64,000 nucleotides of DNA from Clostridiales bacterium UBA7273 (GTDB taxonomy: Bacteria; Bacillota; Clostridia; Oscillospirales; Oscillospiraceae), in the NCBI GenBank assembly GCA_002472405.1, contig DKRV01000028.1, forward strand, positions 1-64,000, given 5' to 3'. Within the stretch, counting starts at the first letter, position 1; each line of letters starts with the position of its first letter. A program made the position numbers and the translations under genes. Under the pieces are notes generated by a model. The model was not told where the DNA came from. It was given only the letters and a program-made list of their open reading frames with translations, and did no database searches. This document shows positions 1-8,867 of this stretch, in pieces.

Positions 1-117
1 AAGGACTGCGGGCTGGAAAACCACGCATTCTATTTTTACCTGCTTCCGCTGAATGATGCGGAGACCGAAAAGAAAACGATAATGCAGCACGTATTGGATG
101 GAGATGTTGACCTATGA
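1..117 (+). CDS. C-terminal end of a gene upstream of the helicase, possibly HamA (DUF1837), partial
   Basis: An open frame runs from the window edge in frame 1 to a TGA at 115-117 and encodes about 38 residues ending in VLDGDVDL. Its stop overlaps the ATG of the next gene (ATGA), so the two are translationally coupled. Helicases of the type that follows are paired in Hachiman systems with the DUF1837 nuclease HamA encoded just upstream, and the hydrophobic stretch (FYFYLLPL) followed by a charged helix would suit such a C-terminus. That identity is inferred from position; the fragment is too short to show a domain or catalytic residues. Confidence 0.5.
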   Translation, partial: KDCGLENHAFYFYLLPLNDAETEKKTIMQHVLDGDVDL

Positions 118-2822
118 GCGGTGAAAAGAGAACACTCGGTGCCGCCATCTTTGCCGACATCGAAGATAACGAATACTTGAATAAGATTCATGAGAAGGTG
201 CTGTATAACTATGCCCTGCGACTGCTTCAACTTACCAAGAAGGAACCACTGCCTTTCGACCAGAAGGAGAAGCGTGATGCGTTGCGTTTCGCTGATCTGC
301 TATCGAAGTCCAATGATCCTGAAAAGGCAAATGCTCATAAAATCTGGGCGCAGGAAATAGTAATCCTCTTGAATGAGCTTTACCCGGAGGACACGCTGAT
401 CAAGCTTTATGCCGGAGATGTCTTTTCAAGCATAGGAAACCACAAGGGCATAGAACACATTAATTCCGAATATCAGGACATTACTGCGCTGGAGAGGTTT
501 TTCTCAGAATTTAGGGATGACTATCTTACAATCCCCGCCGAACCGGATGAGAAGTTTTTTGCTGCTCAGAAAACAGCCTATGATCATTTGACCGATGATT
601 GTTTCAGCTATTCTGCTCCAACTTCTATGGGAAAGTCCTTCATCATGCGGATGTTTATCAAGAATGAGGTCATCCACGGCGCACAGAAAAACTATGCTCT
701 GATTGTGCCGACAAAGGCACTCATAAACGAAGTCCGTGGCAAAGTTATTGATGACCTTGGTGAAAACGGAAACCTTGAGAAAATCAATTACCTCGACCGC
801 TGCAATTATCGTGTAGTAACTGCGGCCAGTGATATAGCATTGGAGGAGGAGCACAATTATATCTTCGTTCTTACACCGGAACGTTTGCTGTATCTGTTGA
901 TCAGTCAGCCGAAGGTACAGATAGACTACCTGTTTATCGATGAGGCACATAAATTGTCCGGCAAGAACAGCCGTGCTCCGTTTTACTACAAGGTTGTGGA
1001 TATGCTTTTGAAACGAGAGCCTAAGCCACACTTTATCTTTGCCTCTCCGAACATTCCGAATCCGCAGGTTTATCTCCGGATGATGACAGATATAGAGGCT
1101 GGTGATGATAGCAAACTGGCAATTACATACTCACCAGTCGTTCAGGTAAAGTTCCTTGTAGATCTGAAGAATCACGAAATTCAGGTATATAACGAGCATA
1201 ACGGAAAACGTATTCACGTTGCGAATATACGCGACCGTGGCGGCAGAAATGCTAACCTTACAGATATTCTGCTGAAATTTGAAAAAATGAATAAAGACCT
1301 GCCGGAAGATATGCGAAAGCAGACAATCGTCTACTTCAACGGCAGAAATAAGGCAATCGATGCTGCTCGGAGATTTTCTGACGCGCTTGGGTATGACGGC
1401 ATTAAGAATGATCCTTTGCTGGAAACGCTGTCTAAGGACATCCGTCAGGAAGTTCATGGGGACTATTTCCTTGCCGATATGATTCGCAAGGGCATCGCTT
1501 ACCATATAGGCTATCTTCCTGCTTCGATTCGGGCAAGGATAGAGACGCTGTTTCAGGAAGGGCATATAACGATTATGTTCTGCACCAGCACTTTGCTGGA
1601 GGGCGTTAATTTGCCTGCAGACAATCTTTTCATTACAGACAATAAGATATTCCGCAGTGAGATGGAGCCGGTCGATTTCAGAAACCTGATAGGCCGTGTC
1701 GGCAGAATCAGTTTCAATCTTTTCGGGAATGTATATTTTGTTACCGATGAAGAAGAAACAGTAAAGGCCGATGACTATGTCAGGATGCTGCAGGAAAAGG
1801 TGCCGGAACAGGTGCTTTCCATCGCTACGAATCCGAAGGTTCTCAAGAAGGTTGAGAAGAAGTATGTAGCTGACATTCTTAAAAGTGGTAGCTCTGTAAT
1901 CCCACAGCGTGTTAATGAGAATGGCGATCCTCTTCAGTCAGAAGAGTCCTATATCATGATGCGTAAGTTTGGCCTTATTCTGCTCAGAGATATTGTTGAA
2001 GATAAGGATACGCTTGTGCGTCGAGAGTTCAAGCCATTCCTGACAGACGAGGATGAAAAGAAAATCCGCGATAAATTCAAGAATACAGAGACAATCCCGG
2101 ACGACGACATAAACACATCTGTTGACCAGACAAAACGTCTCATTATGGCTATAAAAAATAATGATCTGCGTTATCCGGATGTGAAGGATGGATATTTCAG
2201 ACACGACGTGGTTTTGGAGTTTTTGAAGAAACTGAGCAATGTTTTCCAGTGGAAAATATATGAATCAAGCACACTTGGCAAGGATAGTCTTCTGAGCTGG
2301 TACGCGGTTATCCTCTGTGAATGGATGGAAGGAAATGGCCTGAACTACATCATGCGGGCAGCCTTGAAGCACCATCGTGAGAAACCGGATGACTTCTGGA
2401 TCAACAGATATACCAAGGGCGTGTATGACGATACCTCATTAATCCATCGCAATATTGTTTTTGCTGATACGTTGGAAGTGATCGAAAATGTCATCTTGTT
2501 TAGCATATCGAACTACTTCTTGCGATTTTCAAATGAGTTCCGGCGCATTAAGGGCGATGATGAGCTGGACGCCAATAACTGGTATGAATACGTGGAATAT
2601 GGCACCACAAATCCGCTGACGATCCTTTTGCAGAGAAATGGATTCTCTCGTGAGTCTGCGCGATTTATCAAGGAAAATCCGGAGTATGTCGTGAAGGACG
2701 GCAGCACCGGGAAGTTAAAACTGAAGGCCTCGTTATCAAAGTGTGGTCGAACCAGCGTGGAGAACGAAGTCGAATATATCCGGCAGAATGTTCCGGGAAT
2801 CTTTGTGGACGAGGAGGAATAA
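114..2822 (+). CDS. Superfamily 2 DEAD/DEAH helicase, HamB-like (Hachiman defence)
   Basis: The 902-residue protein is an SF2 helicase. Visible motifs are motif I SAPTSMGKS at about residues 167-175, motif II DEAH at 276-279, a motif III-like FASPN near 310, motif V in CTSTLLEGVNLP near 490-500 and motif VI NLIGRVGR near 525. Both RecA domains are therefore intact. A long helical C-terminal half (about 560-900) has no motif I recognise. The SAPTSMGKS form of the P-loop and the size fit the HamB/AbpB helicases that work with a DUF1837 nuclease against phage. The start overlaps the upstream stop by ATGA; the DUF262 gene begins 6 nt after this stop, suggesting one operon. Base composition is more AT-rich than genes beyond 7.3 kb. 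HamB identity is inferred; a generic defence helicase is the alternative. Confidence 0.75.
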   Translation: MSGEKRTLGAAIFADIEDNEYLNKIHEKVLYNYALRLLQLTKKEPLPFDQKEKRDALRFADLLSKSNDPEKANAHKIWAQEIVILLNELYPEDTLIKLYAGDVFSSIGNHKGIEHINSEYQDITALERFFSEFRDDYLTIPAEPDEKFFAAQKTAYDHLTDDCFSYSAPTSMGKSFIMRMFIKNEVIHGAQKNYALIVPTKALINEVRGKVIDDLGENGNLEKINYLDRCNYRVVTAASDIALEEEHNYIFVLTPERLLYLLISQPKVQIDYLFIDEAHKLSGKNSRAPFYYKVVDMLLKREPKPHFIFASPNIPNPQVYLRMMTDIEAGDDSKLAITYSPVVQVKFLVDLKNHEIQVYNEHNGKRIHVANIRDRGGRNANLTDILLKFEKMNKDLPEDMRKQTIVYFNGRNKAIDAARRFSDALGYDGIKNDPLLETLSKDIRQEVHGDYFLADMIRKGIAYHIGYLPASIRARIETLFQEGHITIMFCTSTLLEGVNLPADNLFITDNKIFRSEMEPVDFRNLIGRVGRISFNLFGNVYFVTDEEETVKADDYVRMLQEKVPEQVLSIATNPKVLKKVEKKYVADILKSGSSVIPQRVNENGDPLQSEESYIMMRKFGLILLRDIVEDKDTLVRREFKPFLTDEDEKKIRDKFKNTETIPDDDINTSVDQTKRLIMAIKNNDLRYPDVKDGYFRHDVVLEFLKKLSNVFQWKIYESSTLGKDSLLSWYAVILCEWMEGNGLNYIMRAALKHHREKPDDFWINRYTKGVYDDTSLIHRNIVFADTLEVIENVILFSISNYFLRFSNEFRRIKGDDELDANNWYEYVEYGTTNPLTILLQRNGFSRESARFIKENPEYVVKDGSTGKLKLKASLSKCGRTSVENEVEYIRQNVPGIFVDEEE

Positions 2823-2828
2823 AGACAG

Positions 2829-5357
2829 ATGAAAGGTTCAGAATGCAAATTCGTTAAATACATGGAAGGCTCAGACAAGCGGTTTGTCATTCCGGTTTAC
2901 CAGAGAAACTACGACTGGAAAACTGAAAACTGCAAGCAGCTGTACGATGACCTTGTAAAAATCATTAAGGGGCATCGGAAGAGTCACTTCTTCGGTAGCC
3001 TTGTTTCCGTTTATAATCCCGACGGGCACAATGAGGAGTTCCTGATTATCGACGGCCAGCAGCGCCTTACGACAGTATCGCTGTTGTTCCTTGCCATGTA
3101 TAATTTGATTGATAAGGGTGTCATTGTGCCGGAGACTGCTAATCTGAAGCAGCGGATTTTTGAGGAATACCTCGTGGACAAGTGGAAGCCGGAGGATACC
3201 CGTATCAAGCTCAAACCGGTAAAGAATGACCAGACTGCTTTTGGGAAGCTGTTCTCTGATCCGACAGAGCATATCCGTGAATCCAATCTGACTGTAAACT
3301 ACGATTATTTCTATGACCGCATTCAGAAACAGGAAATCACCATCGATCAGCTTTATGATGCGATCTGCTGTCTGGAAATTATAAACATCCGGTTGGATAT
3401 GGACGACAATCCGCAACTCATTTTTGAGAGCCTGAACTCGACCGGTCTTGATCTCAGTGAAGGTGATAAGATCAGAAACTTCATATTGATGGGTTTGCCT
3501 TCTAAGGAGCAGGAGGATTATTACGAGAAATACTGGAATAAGATCGAGGTCTGCACGAAGTATGATGTAAGTGCCTTTATCCGAGATTACCTGAGTGTGA
3601 AGCAGCAGGCCATCCCGCAGCAGAAGAAGATCTACATCAATTTTAAGGACTTTGTGGAGCTTGGAAAAATCGAAACGGAACCACTCCTTGCCGAGATGCT
3701 GGCCTATGCAAAGCGGTACCAGATTCTCCTTGATGGTAACTCCGGCAGTGCCGCCCTTGACGCTTGTATTGACCGACTGAACCGTCTGGAGACTACGGTA
3801 ACAAGGCCGTATTTTCTCGAAGTGCTGCGCCTATATAACGAAAACAAACTGACGTTGGCACAGGTCACTGAGATTTTCCTAACGACTGAGAATTACCTGT
3901 TCCGCAGGACAATGTGTGACCTGCCGACAAATGCCCTTAATAAAATCTTCCTCATGCTGCACCGAGAGATCATACGATACGACGGTACCGAGGACAACTA
4001 TGTCGAGAAGCTCAAGTATGCACTTCTTTCCAAGAAAGAGCGTGCCCGCTTCCCGGACGATGTGGAGTTTAAGGCGGCATTTGAGGAACGTCCAGTTTAT
4101 CTGATGAACAGCAAGAATAAGATTTACATTCTTGAGCGCTTCGAGAACTTCGGCACTTCGGAGGATAAGGATGTATACCGTCACTGTGACGACGGCACCT
4201 ATTCGATTGAGCACATTATGCCTCAGCATCTGACACCGGTGTGGCAGAAGGAGCTGGGCGATGACTATGAGCAGATACATGAGCTGTGGTTGCATCGCAT
4301 GGCAAATCTTACACTGACGGCCTACAACTCGAAATACAGCAATAGCTCTTTCACTGAAAAGAAAACCATGCAGAACGGTTTCGATGACAGTGGTATCCGC
4401 ATGAATACTTGGATTGCCAAGAAGGACAAGTGGACGCTGGCGGAGCTGGAGGAGCGCAGCGAATATCTCATGGGTCGGGCTCTGTCAATCTGGGCAGCAC
4501 CTGTCACAGAATACAAACCGGAAGAAAAGCAGCTTGACACTTATACGCTTGAGGATGAGGGCGAACTGACCGGACGACTGATTGCGAAGTTCACCTTTAA
4601 AAACACTGAGCAGCCGGTAACGAGCTGGGTTGAGATGTTCCAGAAGGTTATTCAGATTCTGTATGCCGAGGATAAGGCCATTATCACTAAGCTGGCCATG
4701 TCGGAGGAGGAGAACATTGCTCTCCACTTCAATACAAATCAGGATGCTTTCACGAAGTCGCTTGAAATCGGCGATGGTATCTATGTGTGGACTAACACCA
4801 GCACGCAGAGCAAGCTATCTGTTCTGAGTCGTCTCTTCAAACTATACGATGAAAATCCGGCAGACTTGGTATTTTACTTGCGTGATGAAAACGAGGCCAA
4901 TGAGGATGAGCCGGGCAGCCGATATGAGCTCCGGAGAAAATACTGGACATACGCGCTTCCGATTATCCAGAAGGCGCACGGTGAGGACGGTTCCTTCTCC
5001 AATGTTAATCCGTCAAGGGATAACTGGATCAATGGATTCTTTGGTATAGGTGGCTTTTATCTTTGCTGCGTAGCAAACTTTGATGCAGCGCGGGCAGAAG
5101 TCGTATTTGGCAGAGGCAATAAGCAAGAAAACAAGGATGCCTTCGATAGCTTGTATACACATAAAGCAGAAATAGAATCTGCACTGGGTACGACGCTTCA
5201 GTGGAATCGTGGCGACGACATTAAATCGTCCAAGGTATTCATTCAGCTGAATAACGTCAGCATCGAGAATGAGACCGATTGGCTCCAGATGGCTAACTTT
5301 CACGCTGATTGGACGAAGAAGTTCTACGATGTGATTGTGCCGTTTATAAAACAATAA
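2829..5357 (+). CDS. DUF262/DUF1524 (GmrSD-type) restriction nuclease
   Basis: The 842-residue protein starts with a DUF262 domain: IPVYQRNYDW near residue 20 and the nucleotide-binding signature DGQQRLTT near 74-81. A DUF1524 HNH-type domain follows, with EHIMPQHL near 460 and NLTLTAYNSKYS near 490, which supply the expected His and Asn residues. The last 250 residues look like an additional C-terminal domain (YELRRKYWTYALP near 695), possibly DUF4268. The architecture is that of fused GmrS-GmrD type IV enzymes and BrxU, which cut modified phage DNA using NTP. It begins 6 nt after the helicase stop and its ribosome site lies within that gene's 3' end. The nearest alternatives are other DUF262 defence proteins with different triggers. 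Confidence 0.85.
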   Translation: MKGSECKFVKYMEGSDKRFVIPVYQRNYDWKTENCKQLYDDLVKIIKGHRKSHFFGSLVSVYNPDGHNEEFLIIDGQQRLTTVSLLFLAMYNLIDKGVIVPETANLKQRIFEEYLVDKWKPEDTRIKLKPVKNDQTAFGKLFSDPTEHIRESNLTVNYDYFYDRIQKQEITIDQLYDAICCLEIINIRLDMDDNPQLIFESLNSTGLDLSEGDKIRNFILMGLPSKEQEDYYEKYWNKIEVCTKYDVSAFIRDYLSVKQQAIPQQKKIYINFKDFVELGKIETEPLLAEMLAYAKRYQILLDGNSGSAALDACIDRLNRLETTVTRPYFLEVLRLYNENKLTLAQVTEIFLTTENYLFRRTMCDLPTNALNKIFLMLHREIIRYDGTEDNYVEKLKYALLSKKERARFPDDVEFKAAFEERPVYLMNSKNKIYILERFENFGTSEDKDVYRHCDDGTYSIEHIMPQHLTPVWQKELGDDYEQIHELWLHRMANLTLTAYNSKYSNSSFTEKKTMQNGFDDSGIRMNTWIAKKDKWTLAELEERSEYLMGRALSIWAAPVTEYKPEEKQLDTYTLEDEGELTGRLIAKFTFKNTEQPVTSWVEMFQKVIQILYAEDKAIITKLAMSEEENIALHFNTNQDAFTKSLEIGDGIYVWTNTSTQSKLSVLSRLFKLYDENPADLVFYLRDENEANEDEPGSRYELRRKYWTYALPIIQKAHGEDGSFSNVNPSRDNWINGFFGIGGFYLCCVANFDAARAEVVFGRGNKQENKDAFDSLYTHKAEIESALGTTLQWNRGDDIKSSKVFIQLNNVSIENETDWLQMANFHADWTKKFYDVIVPFIKQ

Positions 5358-5368
5358 AGAAGGGGCGC

Positions 5369-6001
5369 ATGATGAAAATAGGAAGAAATGATCCGTGTCC
5401 ATGTGGAAGCGGAAAGAAATATAAGAATTGCTGTCTCCGAAAGGAAACAATGAGTATTCCTGACCGCATAAGAGAAGCTGTTAGGGAGAGGGGATACAAA
5501 GAAGACATCGGAGATGTGCTGTCGAGCATGTATCGGTATATGGAGAGGAAACAATGGTGGGGTGCTTGCCACGCCACATGCGCGGCATTATATGTCTGCC
5601 TAACAGAAATTGGATATACACCAGATCTGTGCATAGGTGAGGTTCTTGGGCAAGGTTTGTACTTTGATCACTCATGGATTAGCCTTGATGATAAAATGAT
5701 TGATCTTGCGATAAGCATGACCTTGCTTGGAGGCGCACCGGCATCAGGAGTTATTGTTTTTGGTAAAGACATCAAAACAGGGTTGCCTCCTATATTGGAT
5801 TATGGTGTTCCGGGCAGAGGCATCGAGGATCAGGCAAAGTTTGTGATGGAACTCCCGTTTAACCAGTATATGGATAGCTTCCCGGATGAAAAAGATGGTC
5901 TATGGGGCGTCGTTCGTGAAGTATTAGGTACTGATATCAACATCCCATCATTGCGTGAAAAATACAAGGACACTAAGAGAGTTCTTGTAAGACATGAATA
6001 A
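5369..6001 (+). CDS. SEC-C zinc-motif protein with transglutaminase-like Cys/His/Asp residues
   Basis: The 210-residue protein opens with a SEC-C zinc motif (GRNDPCPCGSGKKYKNCC; Cys10, Cys12, Cys21, Cys22). The remainder has a Cys67 (GACHATCAAL), His101 (FDHSWISLDDK) and Asp112 (IDLA) arranged as in transglutaminase or papain-like cysteine enzymes, so a small thiol-enzyme fold is inferred. The start ATG at 5369 (or the adjacent ATG at 5372) follows AGAAGGGG; the open frame reaches back to 5309 but that part overlaps the upstream gene and lacks a ribosome site. It sits 11 nt after the DUF262 nuclease and probably belongs to the same transcript. Function unknown. Confidence 0.7.
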   Translation: MMKIGRNDPCPCGSGKKYKNCCLRKETMSIPDRIREAVRERGYKEDIGDVLSSMYRYMERKQWWGACHATCAALYVCLTEIGYTPDLCIGEVLGQGLYFDHSWISLDDKMIDLAISMTLLGGAPASGVIVFGKDIKTGLPPILDYGVPGRGIEDQAKFVMELPFNQYMDSFPDEKDGLWGVVREVLGTDINIPSLREKYKDTKRVLVRHE

Positions 6002-6036
6002 TGGTAATGGTGTTGTATTTGAAGAAGGAGGCTTAG

Positions 6037-6585
6037 TTGTCCGTGAGTAATGATATAAAAGCAATTGAAACAGAATATGACGGACACCGATTTCGTAGTC
6101 GACTTGAAGCTCGCTGGGCAGTCTTTTTCAATGCAGTCGGTCTAACTTACGAATATGAAATCGAAGGATTCGAAATGGATGGAACCAGATATCTTCCGGA
6201 CTTTTATATTCCAAACTTAAATAGGTGGTTTGAAATCAAGGGCAAACCGTTGAGCTTGGGCGAAATAAAAAAGTGTGAAGAATTCTGTCGTAGGCTTGAT
6301 AATGAGAACATCAAGTTTTCAGTCCTTATTGGATCACCGAACTTATGCGCCGTTCGTATTGGAGATTTTTCTGGAATTTTGGAGTATGTATGGGAATGGC
6401 CTTCAGAAAAGTATCCAGATAATTATCGCATTCAGGCACCTAAAGAACTCATTGAAGAAGAATACTATTCTCGGTTTATGAAGGGGTTATGGGTTGTTCC
6501 AGATAGGACAGAAGAGGAAGTCGCTGTTGCTGCTATTGCAGCAGGAAAAGCAAGATTTGAATTTGGCGAAAAACCAGATGTATAA
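6037..6585 (+). CDS. PD-(D/E)XK nuclease-like small protein
   Basis: The 182-residue protein shows a nuclease-type core: Glu24 in RSRLEARWAVFF, Asp55 in YLPDFYIP, and Glu66-x-Lys68 in WFEIKGK, the E...D...ExK layout of PD-(D/E)XK enzymes. The YDGHRFRSRLEARWA opening is common in small phage and mobile-element proteins. The start is TTG at 6037, placed 5 nt after GAAGGAGG; a GTG two codons on is possible but too far from the ribosome site. It lies 35 nt after the SEC-C gene and ends the directional run of island genes. Whether it acts in defence, or is a phage-derived passenger, is not shown. Confidence 0.7.
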   Translation: MSVSNDIKAIETEYDGHRFRSRLEARWAVFFNAVGLTYEYEIEGFEMDGTRYLPDFYIPNLNRWFEIKGKPLSLGEIKKCEEFCRRLDNENIKFSVLIGSPNLCAVRIGDFSGILEYVWEWPSEKYPDNYRIQAPKELIEEEYYSRFMKGLWVVPDRTEEEVAVAAIAAGKARFEFGEKPDV

Positions 6586-6615
6586 AATCTCTAAGGTCGA
6601 GTGGATGGGATTTCG

Positions 6616-6861
6616 GACTTGTTCCCTCAGAGCGTAGTCTTGAGACGGTCGGCAAATTTGCCCGGTTCCATATTATAAGTAGGGACAATCACATCGACCT
6701 GTTTCCGCATACGAGCGTGGTCGAAAAATGGCTATTTTGAGGTCAAAAAAGTCTTTGATATATTCCCGCGAACGAACGGCTCAATCCGGCGGACTTTTGA
6801 CATCAATCTGGAGCAATCGAGCCATGTTGAGACGGTGGCGCTGATGGAAAAGGAAAAGTAA
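6616..6861 (+). pseudogene. Degenerate rlmD 3'-end fragments (candidate integration scars)
   Basis: Three stretches read like the C-terminus of the 23S rRNA methyltransferase RlmD, whose end normally reads D-x-F-P-x-T-x-HVETV. They are DLFPQS at 6616-6633 followed by GAGACGGT, DLFPHTSVVE from 6696, and DIFPRTN from 6757, the last running in frame to SHVETVALM and a TAA at 6859-6861. The third is interrupted by 14 extra residues. No rlmD body is present. The 3' end of rlmD/rumA is a known target of integrative elements, so these may be att-site scars from repeated insertions at the island boundary. The segments are short, so the call is tentative. Confidence 0.45.
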
Positions 6862-6895
6862 GGACAGTGCCCAAAAAGCTGCGGAGGGATCACGT

Positions 6896-7294
6896 TTGAA
6901 AAAGAAAAAAGATGAAATAACCATCCGTTCAAGCGCAGCGGAATACCTGACTTATGCCGCGTCTGTCGGCGACCGGCAGGACAGCGTTGAGATGCGCTAA
7001 GAGGATGAAAATATATGGCCGACATAGAAGATGATGGCCACACTATATGATGTTGCATTACCAACGATAAATGAACATATTAAAAAGATTTATGCAGATA
7101 GTGAATTAGAAGAGTCTGCAACTATTCGGAATTTCCGAATAGTTCAAACCGAAGGTTCGCGTCAGGTTACTCGTGATACGAAACATTATAATCTTCAAAT
7201 GATTATTGCTGTTGGATTCAAGGTCAATTCTGAGCGTGCTGTTCAGTTTCGTAAATGGGCCAACCTGGAATTGGAAGAGAGCGCGAAGAAATAG
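6896..7294 (+). pseudogene. RhuM family protein, truncated and with two in-frame stops
   Basis: A TTG start at 6896 after GGAGGGAT opens a frame with SSAAEYLTYAASVGD, then a TAA at 6998-7000 where the family has the Tyr of MRYEDENIW, and a TAG at 7025-7027 in place of Gln (WLTQ). The same frame continues from 7031 as MMATLYDVALPTINEHIKKI and STIR-like text through VNSERAVQFRKWA, all typical of RhuM proteins, then stops after only about 130 codons instead of the usual 300 or more. Two nonsense codons plus truncation mark a pseudogene. RhuM proteins ride on mobile elements, which fits the island edge. Confidence 0.8.
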
Positions 7295-7339
7295 CGCTCA
7301 ATATGGTGTGTTGACAGAAAAATTAATCGGAGGTGCGAT

Positions 7340-7969
7340 ATGAGCGAAAAGCTGAAGGTGCTGATAATAAACGGCTCGCCGCGAGTCGGCGGCAACACGT
7401 CGATCGCGCTGCGCGAGATGGAGACGGTGTTTGAGCAAAACGGAGTTGAGACCGAGTGTGTGCAGATAGGCTCGAAGCCTGTGCGCGGCTGCATCGCCTG
7501 CAACTACTGTGTCGAACACGACAAGTGCGTATTTGACGACGAGGTGAACACTCTGGCAGAGAAATTCAAATCCGCCGACGGACTTGTGCTTGCAAGCCCC
7601 GTGTATTTTGCAAGCGCAAACGCAACGCTCGTCGCCTGCCTGGACAGGCTGTTTTACAGCACGAGCTTCGACAAAACGATGAAGGTCGGCGCAAGCGTAG
7701 TGTGCGCGCGCCGCGGCGGCTGCTCGGCAACATTTGATGAGCTGAACAAGTACTTCACCATATCCGGAATGCCGATCGCATCCGGACAGTATTGGAACAG
7801 CATCCACGGCAGAGCGGCAGGCGAGGCGGAACTTGACGAGGAGGGCAGGCAGTCCATGCGCACGCTTGCGCGGAACATGACGTTTCTTATGAAAAGCATA
7901 GCCCTCGGCAAAGAAAAATTCGGCCTTCCGGATAAGGAAGAGCCGATAGCAACAAATTTTATAAGATAA
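7340..7969 (+). CDS. NAD(P)H-dependent FMN reductase / iron-sulfur flavoprotein
   Basis: The 209-residue protein has a flavodoxin-like fold: beta strand LKVLIING followed by the FMN phosphate loop GSPRVGGNTS at 12-21. Cysteines at about 50-62 follow the pattern CX2CX2CX5C (GCIACNYCVEHDKC), matching the compact [4Fe-4S] motif of archaeal and clostridial iron-sulfur flavoproteins. It would shuttle electrons in the cytoplasm, partner unknown. AATCGGAGGTGCGAT precedes the ATG. It is the first core-composition gene after the island and stands alone, ended by a strong terminator at 7984-8016. Confidence 0.85.
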   Translation: MSEKLKVLIINGSPRVGGNTSIALREMETVFEQNGVETECVQIGSKPVRGCIACNYCVEHDKCVFDDEVNTLAEKFKSADGLVLASPVYFASANATLVACLDRLFYSTSFDKTMKVGASVVCARRGGCSATFDELNKYFTISGMPIASGQYWNSIHGRAAGEAELDEEGRQSMRTLARNMTFLMKSIALGKEKFGLPDKEEPIATNFIR

Positions 7970-7983
7970 AAAGCTCTCACTGC

Positions 7984-8016
7984 AAAAAGCTCTCCCGAAT
8001 TTCGGGAGAGCTTTTT
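7984..8016 (+). terminator. Rho-independent terminator
   Basis: A 14-bp perfect inverted repeat (AAAAAGCTCTCCCG, loop AATTT) ends in a T run 15 nt after the flavoprotein stop. It is symmetric and could work both ways. Confidence 0.9.
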
Positions 8017-8114
8017 GCGCGGCAAGCTTAAAAAACGACATATTTTGTCGTAAAATATTTCAGACAAAAACGGCAAAAGTGTTGCGTTGCCGCGACAGTA
8101 CACAGGTGCTTAAT

Positions 8115-8867
8115 ATGAAAACAATAGTTACGGAAACAACGCCGCTTAACGCACACGGCGTGGACACGGTTTCTCAAAAAATAAGGGAATCGCTTACGGT
8201 TTATCCGTTCCTGAAACGACGGGATATTCTTCGGATTCAGCTCAGCGCGGAAGAATTTATGCTGCATTGGATGGCCGAGGTCAAGGATGCGGAAATACAG
8301 CTGAGCATTGAACAAAAGGGGCGCTGGCTGAACATCTCGCCGGTGCTTATAGAGCCGGGCTACCGCTGCGATCCACTCAGCGGAGAAAGCGCGCTTGGCG
8401 GCGGCCTTGCCGACAGCCTTCTGGCTACGCTGGGAATCGGCTGGATATTTCAGTTCGACCATGGGCAGAACAGCGTTTATATCTCCGTCGAGGCCGAAAA
8501 AAGCCGCCGTGTGCAGCATGTGTTTCTTGCCATGGCGCTGGCGCTTGCAACGGGGATCGTCCTGCGCCTGCTCTGGCAGAACGTTGTCAACACGGCGCTG
8601 AATTATCTGATACATCCGCTTTTTGATATAGGTTCGCGGTTTCTGACGGCGATCGTATCGCCAATGATGCTGTTTGCCGTCGTGGACGGTATCCTCAGCG
8701 CAGGAAGTCCGAAAAGCCTTGATAAGGTCGGGCGCTATGCCTGCACGAGATTTCTGCTGAGCACGTTTGTCATCATCCTGTGCGCCGGACTTGTGTGCGC
8801 GCTGTGCTTCCCGTTCCGATGGGGCTTCGGGGCGAAAACGGCGCCGGCTCAATCATTGAGTTTATAA
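8115..8867 (+). CDS. 5' part of a broken symporter-like signalling protein (frameshifted)
   Basis: From ATG 8115 this frame encodes 250 residues: a soluble N-terminal module of about 120 residues (GESALGGGLADSLLATLGIGW resembles the glycine loop of a histidine-kinase-type ATPase), then membrane segments beginning FLAMALALATGIVLRLLW and an SDF (dicarboxylate symporter) opening, ending at FVIILCAGLVCALCFPF. After about 8820 the SDF sequence continues in a different frame (the next entry), while this frame ends in a short unrelated tail and TAA. A one-base loss in the G-rich stretch 8820-8840 would explain it. The two frames are most simply one gene; a sequencing error is the alternative. Confidence 0.6.
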   Translation: MKTIVTETTPLNAHGVDTVSQKIRESLTVYPFLKRRDILRIQLSAEEFMLHWMAEVKDAEIQLSIEQKGRWLNISPVLIEPGYRCDPLSGESALGGGLADSLLATLGIGWIFQFDHGQNSVYISVEAEKSRRVQHVFLAMALALATGIVLRLLWQNVVNTALNYLIHPLFDIGSRFLTAIVSPMMLFAVVDGILSAGSPKSLDKVGRYACTRFLLSTFVIILCAGLVCALCFPFRWGFGAKTAPAQSLSL

